From: Castanea sativa
Taxonomy: Eukaryota > Streptophyta > Magnoliopsida > Fagales > Fagaceae
DNA length: 64,000 nt
NCBI RefSeq assembly: GCF_040712315.1
Contig: NC_134015.1
Coordinates: 17,609,614-17,673,613, forward strand
Reading direction: 5' to 3'
The notes below the pieces were generated by a model. It did not search any database. It was not told where the DNA came from and saw nothing but the letters and a program-made list of their open reading frames with translations. A program made the translations under genes and the position numbers. Below, piece after piece: positions 47,285-59,234 of the stretch; position 1 is the first letter of the stretch; each line of letters starts with the position of its first letter.

Positions 47285-47935
47285 TAGGAGAAACATTTAT
47301 TTTTATTTTCCTAACAAGCTCTTGATTAAATTGAAGAAAGAATACCGCTCACAATTTGAAATAGTTTTTTTTTTTTTTTTGAGGGAAGGATAAGAACAAT
47401 GTAGAAGTCGTTGCTTGCAATGATTCGAAAGCCATTAATGGAATTTCTTAGGAGAAAAATTATTTTATTTTCCTAACAAGCTCTTGATTAAATTGAAGAA
47501 AGAATACCGCTCACAATTTGAACTAGTTTTTTTTTTAGGGAAGGATAAGAACAACGTAGAAGTCGTTGCTTGCAATGATTCGAAAGCCATTAATGGAATT
47601 TTTTAGGAGAAACGTTTATTTTTATTTTCCTAACAAGCTCTTGATTAAATTGAAGAAAGAATACCGCTCACAATTTGAACTATTTTTTTATTTTATTTTA
47701 TTTTATTGAGGGAAGGATAAGAACAATGTAGAAGTCGTTGCTTGCAATGATTCGAAAGCCATTAATGGAATTTTTTAGGAAAAATGTTTATTTTTATTTT
47801 CCTAACAAGCTCTTGATTAAATTGAAGAAAGAATACCGCCCACAATTTGAACTAGTTTTTTTTTTGGGAGGGAAGGATAAGAACAATGTAGAAGTCGTTG
47901 CTTGCAATGATTCAAAAGCCATTAATAGAATTTTA
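47285..47935. repeat. Tandem repeat, four copies of ~155-173 bp
   Basis: Unit: TTAGGAGAAACGTTTATTTTT, TTTTCCTAACAAGCTCTTGA, a T-run of varying length, GGGAAGGATAAGAACAA, then GTAGAAGTCGTTGCTTGCAA. Copies begin near 47,287, 47,448, 47,603 and 47,776. Differences are mostly in the T-run plus scattered substitutions. A reading frame inside (47,738-47,986) is just a by-product. Confidence 0.85.
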
Positions 47936-47984
47936 ATCTTCCACCAAAGACATCCTTATCAAGTGGCAGACCATCATTATGACT

Positions 47985-48560
47985 GAGGGGGGCCTTGGGC
48001 CCCCCCAAAATTTTTCAAAAAAAATAAAAAAGAAAATTTTATTTTTTGAATTATCCTAAATAATTTGAAATTTTTTAAAAGAATCTTATCATTTTGGCCC
48101 CATACCTGTTAATATACATATATATTTAAGAAAGTTTAAAAATAAACATAACTTTAACTTAAATAAAAGAATACTGCTAGACATATAAACTATTTTACAA
48201 AAAATATTACACACTGCTTATGTGATGAGTGATTATTAGAAAATGAAAAAGTGATATTAAAGGTGGGCCTAGATGAAAACTAATAAGAGATTGACTACAT
48301 AAACATTTTGTAAAAATATTGTAAAATAGAATACAATCCATATATATATATAAGTGTGTGTGTGTGTGTGCGCGCGCGCGCATCAAAATATTATAATAAT
48401 TAAACATTTAGCATCTTTAAAATGACACATAGGTATTTTAACAATTACCTCAACAAATAAAAGGGAAAAAAAAGTCTAATTTTCATTCCAACAAATTTAA
48501 GGCTTACTTGTACCATAGTAGTAGAAAAATTCAGCTTTTGTTGATTTGCCGCAACCAAAT
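47985..48560. repeat. Partial copy related to hAT element C
   Basis: Shares GGGGGGCCTT, TTATCCTAAATAATTTGAAA, ATCATTTTGGCCCCATACC and GGCTTACTTGTAC with 48,790-49,160. Terminal repeats are not clear, so it is a degraded or truncated copy. A (GT)n(GC)n tract lies at 48,354-48,382. Confidence 0.55.
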
Positions 48561-48765
48561 GTCCCCAAAATTTCTACTACTGTATAACTTGCTTCATTTT
48601 ACCAAGCAGAGGGAGGTTTAACCTATATACTATGCTTTTCTATCTGATATTAGTGTTTTCCATGTCGGTCTGTATGACTTCATGTCTTGTGAAATTTTTT
48701 ATTGGCAAATTATTTGAAATATTGTCTGCTACATTTACGATTGTCGACGTACTAGTTACCAAAAG

Positions 48766-49747
48766 CAGTAGTGGATGATCAATAGGATCAAGGGGGGCCT
48801 TCCCCCCTCCCCCAAAAAAAAATAAAATAAAATAAAGGAATTAGTATTTTGGAATTATCCTAAATAATTTGAAAAATTTTATATGAAGCTTATCATTTTG
48901 GCCCCATACCCAATTATATATATATATATATATATATTTGAAAGTCTAAAAATAAACGTAACTTTCACTTAAATAGAATACAATCCATAAATATATATGT
49001 CAAAAAATTACAATAATTAAACATTTAACATCTTTAAAATAAACATATAGGTATATTTACATTACCTTAGCAAATGAAAGGGGGAAAAAAAAATCATTCC
49101 AATACATCTAGGGCTTACTTGTACTACAATAGTAAAAAAAATTGAAAGGTTAGAACTTTTGTTGATTTGTCGCACCACCAAGTCCCCCACACAGTTGCAG
49201 AACATTTTGATCATAGGTGACTCTCTCTCTCTCTCTCTAAGTTGGTGTTTGCCTTGTTCTTCTTTTTTCTTTTTGGTTCTTTGCATTTCCCACCGCTGCT
49301 ATAGTTTTGTGTTTACAATATAAAAAGTAAAAGTTCTGTGTGACTAGACTAGATAAAAAAGAGTGAAAAACAAATTTGAAACTTCCGTAGGCCCCTCACC
49401 CCTATGCAGTGCTCCTGTGTTACTTTATTTTTCATTTGGTTTGTTTTGATTTATGTACTTTACTTTTAATTTACTTTCTTTTTTATTTTCCTTATAATAT
49501 ATTATTTTTTATTATAATAATTGATATATTATGTACCGTATGACATTATAATTTATAAATGTACTTGATTAGTTTGATTAAAATGTATAGTATATACTAC
49601 TATATTAACTTGTATTTAGTTGTTGTTTATAGCACATATTGAATTATAAAGTATTGTGCATTACTATTTTAGATTTCATACAAAAAAAAACAAAAAAACA
49701 AAATTATATATGGCCTCCCCAAAGATAAATTTCTGGCTCCACCACTG
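48766..49747. mobile_element. Non-autonomous hAT element C
   Basis: 982 bp. Left end CAGTAGTGGATG, right end reversed CAGTGGTGGAGCCAG, both leading into GGGG(G)GCC. Exact 8-bp target duplication ACCAAAAG at 48,758-48,765 and 49,748-49,755. No transposase. Confidence 0.88.
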
Positions 49748-49755
49748 ACCAAAAG

Positions 49756-51339
49756 ACTGTTTATTTGGGATTGTTTTTAGAAAAATGTTATTATAATGAT
49801 CTTAATGATATGAATATAAGTACAACACCTAAGATTACAAGCATTAATCTGACTACTTTAAGTCTTGCCAAATTATTTTTATTTGGTCACAGATACACAA
49901 TGTATCTTCTGCCCAAAGGAAGACGTGCTGCCCTTCATGGAGAATCTTTTAATTCTACCATTGGTAACATGCACGCAGCAACATTAGAACACTTGAAGAA
50001 GTGAAATTTTCAACTATTCCATAGATTCATTATTAGCTGGTGCTCTCATGTCTAGGACCCTTCAAATTTTCCACTGTTCCATGATTTAATAATCAGCTAT
50101 ACATGTGCCTCTTATCTCTTGCAAACTGACAATCTTGAAATGGGCAGGAGTGAAATTGTAGAAGTAGCAGCTTCTCCAAGGTAACTCAAATTGTAGAAGT
50201 TAATTGGTATGTTGTTGTGATGGTCATTTTAGTTTGTCTAGTGAAAGCATCTCCAATGAAAGAACTTGTATTTAGAATAGGTGAATTCTAGTTTAGTCAC
50301 TGTGAAAGATTGTAGTGACAATTGTTTTGAAAGAGTAGCCAATTTCTTATCTAATTTAATGTAATGGCCACTCATTTTATTATGTTGTAATGGAAATTAG
50401 CACTTAGTTTTGTCTCTTATTGGAATATTGTTTATTATAATTGAAATAGACATCCACAAATGCAAATTGCAAATACATTAGACCTCTAGAGTGCAATTAT
50501 GCATATATGCAATTCTTTAAATCTTTACGAACTAAATATGACTTAATCAGATACCATACACATAAACATCACGTAAGATAAATATATTTAGTAGAGTTTC
50601 CTTAATATTCAGTTGTTCACATAAAGGTTTTGTAAACTATTGACTAACACAAAATAGAATACTTATGTCAAGTATCATCATTATATAAGCTTATGAAAAA
50701 CTTTACAAAAAAATGACTAATAATGTTTATCAAACCAAAGGACCTACCTAAGACCAACACAAAATAAGTTATTTTTCTCCATTAACACCATAAAATAAGC
50801 TTACAGCTTTACAAAAAAGTAACCACAAAAGGTTCTAACAATCAAATGTCTAAACATATAAAAGACCCTACAAACTAGTACTGCGATGGCCTCTCATCCT
50901 TTTCCTGCTACATTTCCAGCTCTTCTCTAGCAACAGTTCCATTTCCTTTTCCATATCTACCAACTTTACAGCTTCTAGTGACACTTGTTTCAATTGAGAC
51001 TTGTAATAATAGATACGTTGGATCATACAGTAAGCATGTCTGCACAACAAACTCAATGACCAAATACTAGCAATATGCAAATAACAAGCACAATGTGTAG
51101 TATATGAATAATATGACAATTACTATAGTGGATTGGCTTCTAGCAACACTTGATGGGTGATGATTGTCTTCCACTCTTAAGCCCATAAACACATGATTGC
51201 CTATCATTCGCCTAACCTACAACAAGTTCAAAAAGTTTGCAGTTAGCAACTACAATAGGTAAGTAGCACAACAAAAAATTTATTTAGCAATTAGCAAGTA
51301 TTAATACATGGTTTTGGCTCCCTATATTCATTGTTGCTC
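49756..51339. other. Unassigned, no supported gene
   Basis: A 79-codon plus-strand frame at 49,765-50,004 has no family I recognise. A minus-strand frame at 50,868-51,119 ends with EAVKLVDMEKEMELLLEKS, a short coiled-coil-like tail that could belong to the transposase remnant just downstream. The evidence is too weak to call either. Confidence 0.35.
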
Positions 51340-52680
51340 CTTGTATTTGCTCAATTTAGCCCCCACTAGCATCATTAGATTTGGGGGGTAATTTGCATCC
51401 TCGTTTGTTGTGACCCAATTGTCCACAATTGCTACATTTTTGTGCGGATGAGTTCTTCTACTTAATGGAAATCCTTGGTGCCTTATCAACAACTTTCTTC
51501 CTCTTGTTCTCCTTTGGCCTTCTAGGCTGTACTAGCATCTTTGGAGGCAAAATCTTATCACCTGCTACACTTGGCCTAAAGTCCTCACCATTGGTAGGTT
51601 GGATGAGGTGTGAGTATGTTTTAAGGTAAGTCTCAGCCTTGTAATAGCTATGCACATAGTTTCCTACCTTTTCTTTCTTATAAGCAATTGTTGAAACTGC
51701 ATGCTTGCAAGGGATGCCGGTTAAATCCCATCTATAGCAAGCACATGTATGCTTCTCCAGATCAACTACAAACTATTTTCCCTTACAATGCACTTCAAAC
51801 TTTGATCCACTAGACCATGTAGATTTGCAATCCCTAGTTTCTTCCTTGTTAACTTTTAATTTATCTTGAATCTTAGGACAAATTAGGCCAGAATTCTTCA
51901 ACATTATATCCCTGCTTCTTGGGATACTTTTCATAATATACCTTCTAATCATCTCACACATAGTCAATATGGGCTTATCCCTAGCATCAACAATCTTAGA
52001 GTTAAATTACCCATAAAGATTGTTCAGCAACATGTCACACTTAGGCCACGTACTAAAAGCATGTCAATTCCAATATGCATAGTCAATTCCCATTAGATGC
52101 CCATAATTAAGCATTGACATCTACCTTTATCATCATCTCCATCTTTGCTTCAAACCCAAGTTTGGTGGTCACTCTTGCTACTGCCCACATTAAATCCTTC
52201 AATAGTTTATCCTTGTGCTCCTTCTTGAAGTTGGCATATAGATGCCTAACACAGAACCTTGTTTGTGCTTCAGGAGCAACTCAGGAAGTAAGCCCTAAGT
52301 AAAAACCAAACAAATAAATTGGTTATTATGTAGATATTAAATAATTTGAACACGAAATTTAATTCTAATATTATACAACAAATATAATATTAAATTGACA
52401 CAAATAATTACATACCTTCTGTTGATCAGAAATAAAGGTTCAGCCATGTTCCCTCACAGGACCAATATCAGCTAACAATAGCCTCAAAAACCATGACCAG
52501 GTGTCCTTGTTCTCACCCTCACAAATAGCAAATGCTATTGGGTCCATCCCATCATTCCCATCAATTCCAACAGTTTCCAATAGTTGTCCCTTCAAAAATC
52601 CTCTTAAATGACAAGCATCAAGATTGATAATTGGCCTACATTCCTCCAATTTAGGTCCAATTCACGATTGAACCAACCAA
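51340..52680 (-). pseudogene. MULE (MuDR-type) transposase, 3' part
   Basis: Minus strand. An exon at 52,670-52,416 reads CRPIINLDACHLRGFLKGQL and WSWFLRLLLADIGP, the MULE transposase core with its first catalytic D. An intron at 52,415-52,295 (121 bp, GT...AG) follows TFISDQQK. The next part holds a frame-disrupted middle, then CEMIRRYIMKSIPRS, a SWIM finger CACYRWDLTGIPCKH near 51,745-51,690, and a CCHC knuckle CSNCGQLGHNKRGC near 51,435-51,393. Stops (for example near 51,770 and 51,455) and frame changes show decay. The N-terminus is missing; unrelated repeat begins at 52,680. MULE proteins cut and paste their element in the nucleus; this one cannot. Confidence 0.85.
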
Positions 52681-52738
52681 TTCGATTCGGTTTTTAAAAC
52701 CATGTAAGTTAGGTGCTACGTGAGGCCCATCACATGGA

Positions 52739-52767
52739 ACACACACACACACACACACACACACACA
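52739..52767. repeat. (AC)n microsatellite
   Basis: Perfect AC dinucleotide run of about 14 units. Confidence 0.9.
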
Positions 52768-52974
52768 TTTTATCTAAGATAGAATTCTATTTAGCATAAT
52801 CTAAGTATATGTGTGGGAAGTTTCCCCTAAAGGCTTGAATCTTGACCCTTGCCTTCCATACTATACCCCACGAACACTTATACTTGTAGTGTGACCATTA
52901 TGCCAAGAGTATGGAATGATATCACATGGAACATATTAATCCTACGTACATTTCTCCAATTTTTAGTCATGTAG

Positions 52975-53843
52975 TGTTAGGTTCTAAGACTTTAGGGACT
53001 AATGTCTTAGAACTTCAATTTGTAATATGTTGGCAAACCATGATCAAAACATAGAGTTTAGGTTTAGGCTTGCTCAAAGTGTGTTTAATTGTAAAATTAG
53101 AATCGAGTGATTGCAGAAATTATTGGACAAAATCTGCAAGGCTCAATCGATCGAAAATTAGACTTGATCGATTGAAATACATGCAAATTTATTTTTCTGA
53201 AGAAATTCCAATTCAGTCCAAGCCCGTTTGACATGTAGGTTTTGTGTTTTACTCTAAGTATAAAAGGAAAAACCCTAGCTACGTTTCAAAGGCTTTTATG
53301 AGAGTTGTGTATTGAATCTTTTGTGAGATCTAGAGGTGTTTACCTTCATACACACATATAGAGTTGTCAAGATTAAGATTCGCGTCAATAACTTGATGAC
53401 CTCTTTAGTTGTTGCTTAAAGAACTTTCAAGAAGATCCAAAACCTTTGAGTGGAGTCTCAAAGTCACAAGTAGGAGAACTTGTGGTTGTAGCAGATCAAG
53501 GAAAGAAGTAGTTTGTGGACTTGGAGCTGTCACGTGGTCGTGGTAGTAAGTTTTTTACTCGATGTAGCAATAGGATGTTGGTGGTCTAAGTTCTATTGTA
53601 AAAGTTTCAATTAGTTCATAGTGGATCTGTTTTTACCTTGAGGATAGCAATGTTAAATCCTCCCCAAGTTTTTTACCCATTAGGTTTTTGTGAGTTATCA
53701 TATCGTTGTGTTCTTTATATTTCCGCATTATTTACAAGATATGATTTTATTGTGTTAACCTAGAACTGAATAATTTATCTAAGTAATCACTTGGCTAAAT
53801 AACTAGATTAAACAACTTGTGTTAAGGGGTCTAAAAATGTACA
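52975..53843 (+). repeat. Solo LTR, copia-type, exact target duplication
   Basis: 869 bp from TGTTAGGTTC to AAAATGTACA, flanked by TGTAG at 52,970-52,974 and 53,844-53,848. TATA box TATAAAAG at 53,259. No PBS or PPT outside. Shares start TGTTAGG and 'atcgatcga' style words with the solo LTR at 34,296. Confidence 0.82.
53259..53266 (+). promoter_or_regulatory. TATA box in solo LTR
   Basis: TATAAAAG about 280 bp into the LTR, followed by AACCCTAGC and a likely start region; it could still fire into downstream DNA. Confidence 0.45.
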
Positions 53844-53848
53844 TGTAG

Positions 53849-54440
53849 GATTTGTATGTGCCAGTGGCACTTAACAGGACAATGGTAATAAAGTTGGATG
53901 ACAGGGTGTTTTTGAAACTGAAACCACATCGTGATTCAAGGATCCAAAGTGTGGCTGCACAAATTCAACTCGTGGAAGGGTAACCCTATCTATAGGAATG
54001 GTAATTCTACTACTCACCTATTAGCTAAACATGCAAAATTAATTTGAGATTGTGTAATTACTAATTAGGTTCTGAGCGATGTAATCTCTTTGGACTTTAG
54101 TCTTTTTTAATGAAAGTTTCTAAACTTATCTACCATTAAAAATAAAATAAAATAAAAACCGAAATCAAACTTGCAGTCAAAATGAAATGTTTGAAACATC
54201 AAGGACTAGAATGAAAACTGCCCCAAATGTAAGGGGATAAAAGTGAAGTTTTGTCTTTTTTTAACAAGCATGTTTTGGGATGTAATGAACCCTAATGTAA
54301 TTTGATTATATTTATATTTTATTTTGATTTGTGTTGACTGAAAACTTGATTTAATGTTAAAATGTTTTGAAATTTTTTGTAACAATAGAAAGACTCATAG
54401 AGAACATCTATCAATAAAATAAGATATCACTACATTTTTG
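53849..54440. other. No gene seen
   Basis: Background DNA between the solo LTR and the next hAT-like element; no coding similarity. Confidence 0.4.
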
Positions 54441-54444
54441 TAAC

Positions 54445-55183
54445 TAGGGACGGACCCAAGATTTTAAGCTAGCAGGGGCTAGAGTATAAAGCAAAAAAAA
54501 AAAAAAAAAGCAATCATCTACCAATAAAGACAAAACCAAAAACAAAATAATTTTTTGTTTTAATATTAGGCTGGTTAGGATTTTTTTTGTTGAAGTTAAA
54601 GTATTCACAGTGGTGGTACTAAAAATTTTAGCTTTTAGCACCTCAAAAGTTACTTTATCTATTTTACCACCTCACTTTACAATACACCCAATATCAAATG
54701 TTCTATTTTTTAATCACTTCATTAAAAATTATATTAACAACTCATATAATAAAGGAAAATAGATAATTTGTGTTTTTTATTTGAAAAAAGAGATATAATC
54801 TGAATAAAATATTGTATTTTATTTTTAACAACTTACTACAATCAACTAGTATTTATGCCAGTTTACTTTAGTTGCAAAAAATTTAGCTTTACCTTCTCCT
54901 ATAATACATGATTTTTTTATTCTCTGGTGGTAAAATAGTTTTTTCGCTAAAATACAATTACCATTGTGAATGTTTTATTGTTTTTGTTAAATTTTTGAGT
55001 TGAATAGTTGTTATTTGGGTTAGACTAGTTAGGTTGATTGAGAAGAAGGGGTGCCTAAGGTTTTGGAAGGGGGTCCAACTACAAAAAATAAAATATATAA
55101 TAACTATATACACACACACACACACACACATTTGGACAAGAGGGGCCCGGGGCCCTTTGGGCCCCCACCTGGGCCGTCCCATA
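54445..55183. mobile_element. hAT-like element D with an inner MITE
   Basis: Ends TAGGGACGGACCCAAG and reversed TATGGGACGGCCCAGG, near-inverted. Both are followed inward by G/C-rich 'aggggc' sequence, as in element B. No matching 8-bp flank. Inside, 54,602-54,972 has its own inverted ends ATTCACAGTGGTGGTAC and reversed ATTCACAATGGTAATTG, a likely later MITE. (AC)n at 55,110-55,129. Confidence 0.55.
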
Positions 55184-56520
55184 GAGCATGTTTTAAGTTG
55201 TAGTAGAGTTGTAAATAAACTAAATTGTTTATGAATAAGTCAAGGTTGACTCCAGAAAAAGCTTATTCATATTTGTTTGCTTAGCAAAACAAGCCAAGCT
55301 CAAATATAATAATTTGTTTGTGAACATACAAGTGAAAATGCAAGCTTGGTTTGACTATATATATTATTATATTTGTATATGTACACTTGTCCAAAAAATA
55401 TACTTAAATAGACTTGAGAATAAAATGTGTAAGTTTGTAACAAAATTCATAAGTTCAAAATTTATATTTGTAGTTTATTTGCATTACTTGGACTGTAACA
55501 AAGTTCGAGGTGCCAAGTAATTGCAACCTGAATGTAACGATTCCCAGTGATTAAGTAAAAGACTCCCAATTTTTAGGACACTCTACGACCCACGCAGATA
55601 TACAAAATTATCTTATAAATAAACATCTGAGTGTACTAAGTTTCTTTCAAGGTTGAACAGCGATATCATATTCGCGTTTGAATATTTGATTGGACGAAAA
55701 GCCATGATAGAGCTGTGTTCCAGCAAACCATTGTTGGAGACTTCTCAAGGAATTCACCTTGTCATTCCGAAATCTGACCCCAATTTACCCAGATGAACAT
55801 CTAGCCCTTATATATTTAAAAGTTAAAAGTCCAAGTTTGACTAATATTGCTCACTCAAATTGATGTATGGATGAAATGTATTAACACTTAAACATCACCT
55901 GCTGAATTTTATATGCAATGTTATGCTGAATGAAAGCCATAACATATAATAAGTTTATAACCAATAATACTTAGTTTAAAATTATATATATATATATATA
56001 TATATAGGGTTGAGTTCTAGTTTTTTTTTTTTTTTGGTAAAGGAGGTTATATGCATTAAAACGAAATCAATCTGTTACAAAAGGCCCGTTCAAGTTACAC
56101 CTAGTATAACTCTAAATAATATTACACCACTTAATATTTTTTAATTGGATGCAAATTTTGACAAATCCACTGTAAGATTAAATTATCTTCATATATTCTC
56201 CATCCTTACAAAATTTAAAGGTAATCAAAGATTAATAGCCATGTCATGAATCAATTGTTTAAATTCAAGTTTTTGTATTTTAAAATAATGCATAAAAAAT
56301 GAGTTTATGAATTAAATGGTAAATAAAATTCAATTGACATGAAAATTGACATGATTGTCAAGAACATATAAAACATGTAATTCAACGGTGGGATTTTCAA
56401 AATATGAATTTTATAACAAGTTATTGAGTAGTGTAACTCTAAGCAATATTACACTATTTAATATTTTTTAATTGTATGCAAATTTTGACAAATCCACTGT
56501 TAGATTAAATTATCTTCATA
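55184..56520. repeat. AT-rich interspersed repeats
   Basis: 56,090-56,390 is a copy of the repeat also at 46,850 and 61,455. A second, truncated copy occupies 56,425-56,520 and stops where the TRIM-like unit begins. (TA)n at 55,983-56,006. No gene. Confidence 0.5.
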
Positions 56521-56800
56521 TTATAACAACCTAAAGAAAAGTACTAGCCACATCTGCGCTATACCTCAAAATGACTAGTCACAATTGAGGCTCCTTGTAG
56601 TTGTTACTAAAACCGAGATCTACCTAGTAAATACCCGATGTGGGACTCATTACACACCCACACACATCACACAATCAATCAAATTGGGACATCACAATCT
56701 CCCCCACTTAAATCCCCAACGTCCTCGTTAGGGCCCACTTTGTGGGTAGTGTCTCTGAGCCCACACGGGGTTATTGGGCCAACTCTGATACCATTAAATT
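56521..56800 (-). mobile_element. TRIM-like unit: short LTR end, PPT, ~100 bp, PBS
   Basis: On the minus strand: PBS TGGTATCAGAG at 56,793-56,783, about 75 bp of spacer, polypurine AAGTGGGGGAGAT at 56,706-56,694, then TGTGATGTCCC... running to GGTTGTTATA at about 56,521. An LTR, PBS, tiny interior and PPT are the marks of a terminal-repeat retrotransposon in miniature. The LTR on the PBS side is the larger 56,801-59,234 repeat, whose ends differ, so the unit is chimeric or rearranged. Confidence 0.5.
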
Positions 56801-58376
56801 TGTCATGCCCCGAACCCAATTATAAAGATAGGTACGTGACCACCACCGTATGCTAATAAAGTAAGCACCCCTACAAGTGTGCAAGACTTTCTTAACAACT
56901 AAAATTTGTCCTCAAAAATTAAATCAAATAAATCCAAAATACCTCAACAATTTCTTTATGAATAGGTCTCCAATAATTTAATAGGAACAAAATCCAAACC
57001 TCATGTACATAATGGCAATTGGCTAATAAATATAAAACTATTAGAAGACCATCCAATCCCAAAATCACTAAGCTTCTTTTCCCGCTCACAACACAACATC
57101 AAAACTCTCAAAATTTGTTATTCTTCACAATCTGAAACTGGAGGGGAAAAAGGGAATGAGTTGACAACTCAATAAGTAATCAAAGTCCTAATAAGTTCTA
57201 TCAAGCAATAGATCTATAATGTATAAGATGTAATATGTGTTTTCAAAAGTTATAATATACTATGTGTTTTCAAAATAACTGAAGAAGTTTCATAGTCTTA
57301 AAATAATAAGTTGCACATAGATCACATACTTTAATCTTACAAATATATCATAGATGGTTTAAAAAATTGTCAGTTTTCCATATGTCAAAAGCTATAACTT
57401 ACAATAAGTTCAAAAAACACATAAGCAGTTTTAGTGACTCAAAATTGTTCAAATACTCAAACATTTTCAAAATCTCATATGTAATTTTAAGGACTCAAAA
57501 TAGTTCAAATATTCAAACGTAATTCATATTCTTAACAATCTTATGACTATGGTTACGCTATATCCCCATGACTGTGCATCAGAGTACCAATGAATAATCC
57601 ACATTGGTTTGGGTATCAGAATACCAATGAATAACCCCCATTGGCTAGGTATCAGGATTCCAATGAATAACCCTCATTGGTTTGGGTATCAGAATACTAA
57701 TGAATAACCCCCATTGGTTGGGTATCAGGGTACCGATAAATAACCCTCATTGGTTTAGGTATCAGAGTACTAATGAATGACCCCCATTGGCTGGGTATCA
57801 AAATAAATTCATAGTCAGATTGTTCATAATCACATATATGAAATCATATTTTCTAACAAAAATATATCTTATTCAAGCATGTATATAAAAATCATATACT
57901 CAGTATTAAAATATATTTGTAATAATCCTTAACATGAAATCCGTAATACAATAGAAATAAAAATTCTCACAATTATAAACAATTTTCAGTAGTTAAAAAT
58001 ACATTAATATAAGCAAACTAAAACTCAATTAGGATAAGGTTACTTACCTCCAAAAGCTATTCCAAAAGGAACTTTTCCTTAACAATTCTTCTAAAATCTT
58101 TAGATATCATCTAGAACAATTTTCAAACACTATAGTCAATAATCAATAATTTAAGAAGGACTTATAATGATACCCGGCCAGATAGAGAGATTACTAAAAA
58201 TATCCAATAACTATCCATTGTTATCTCACACCAAAATTCACCCTAATCATAATTACAATATTTTTGTTCTCTTTATTTTCTGTCACTAATAGTTCCTAGG
58301 AATCAAGTCTATAGTTGCACCATACCTATAGGCATAAAGGGTCAAAAGTACATCACCTAATCTTCTATTCATGAGT

Positions 58377-58437
<61 letters not shown>

Positions 58438-59234
58438 ATCACTTATGTCAGACCTACTGACTACCCCTAACGCCTCAACCAACCAAATAAACAAATATAA
58501 TAATAAAAATAATAATAGTAATAACAATAAAGGAAAGGTGCTGGTGTTGCTTTGTCTAGGTGGTAATTCCATTAATCATCTATATATATATATATATATT
58601 TTTTTTTTCCTGCCACTTCCGCCGACTCTAGTTCTCTTTTGGCATGACGACAAAACTAAGAAAAGCACCATATCGAACCAGAATCAAGCTCCTGACATGC
58701 TTTTACGGAAAAATACTATTTGACATATATATTTTACCTCTGTAACTTATCACTCTACCAGCCTACACCATAACTTTTTGCTATTCACCAAAACTCAATT
58801 CGGTAAACCTGTGCAGCACTTACAGTTAGCGCAACACCGGCATAGGGAAACAGATCTAATTCCTTCTTTGTTTCCATCATCATACTCATTGGATTTCTTT
58901 TTTTTTTAAGTCTCATTGGCCAAAATATTTCATATAAAAAAAAAACTCTAATTCCAAATAAAACTTAGATTCGACAAGAAAGAGATTTTTACGCTCTTAC
59001 CTCAAGGGTGTAGTAAATTCTTCTCTACTTCAGTCCTTTGGGTAGTCTCCTCTCTCAAAATATCTTTCTATATACGTTGACTTAATAAGCTTATATATAG
59101 CTAGGGTTTCAACCTCATTTTCTAAAAACTCCCTTATAAGTATAAATTATAAAAATGGCCCCACAAAAATTTACTTAAATACCCCTCTTTTTGAATCCCT
59201 CTTTTTTTTTTCTTTTTTTTTTCCGGGTATTACA
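56801..59234 (-). repeat. Large LTR flanked by PBS on one side and PPT on the other
   Basis: 2,434 bp with ends TGTCATGCCCCG and CGGGTATTACA. On the minus strand its start abuts polypurine AAGTGGGGGAGAT (59,247-59,235) and its end is followed by a PBS (56,793). Contains a 36-37-bp tandem array at 57,576-57,795 and a (TA)n tract at 58,378-58,434. No coding region. Confidence 0.6.
57576..57795. repeat. Six-copy 36-37-bp tandem repeat with internal stem
   Basis: Unit TATCAGAATACCAATGAATAACCCYCATTGGYTKGG (approximate). Each copy holds CCAATGA...TCATTGG or a close variant, so each can fold as a small hairpin. Confidence 0.8.

Noticed and set aside
47285..47935. CRISPR-like array
   Set aside because: Units are ~160 bp with no repeat-spacer alternation, in a plant genome.
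47738..47986. 82-codon frame in the tandem repeat
   Set aside because: Runs over the last repeat copy and its junction; the other copies do not keep the frame.
48354..48382. GT/GC alternation as a Z-DNA regulatory site
   Set aside because: A simple microsatellite with no gene nearby to regulate.
52878..52895. CTTGTAGTG as the right end of the CACTA element
   Set aside because: It is preceded by CTTATA rather than TTTTTC and not followed by AGT; no subterminal GC-rich repeats are nearby.
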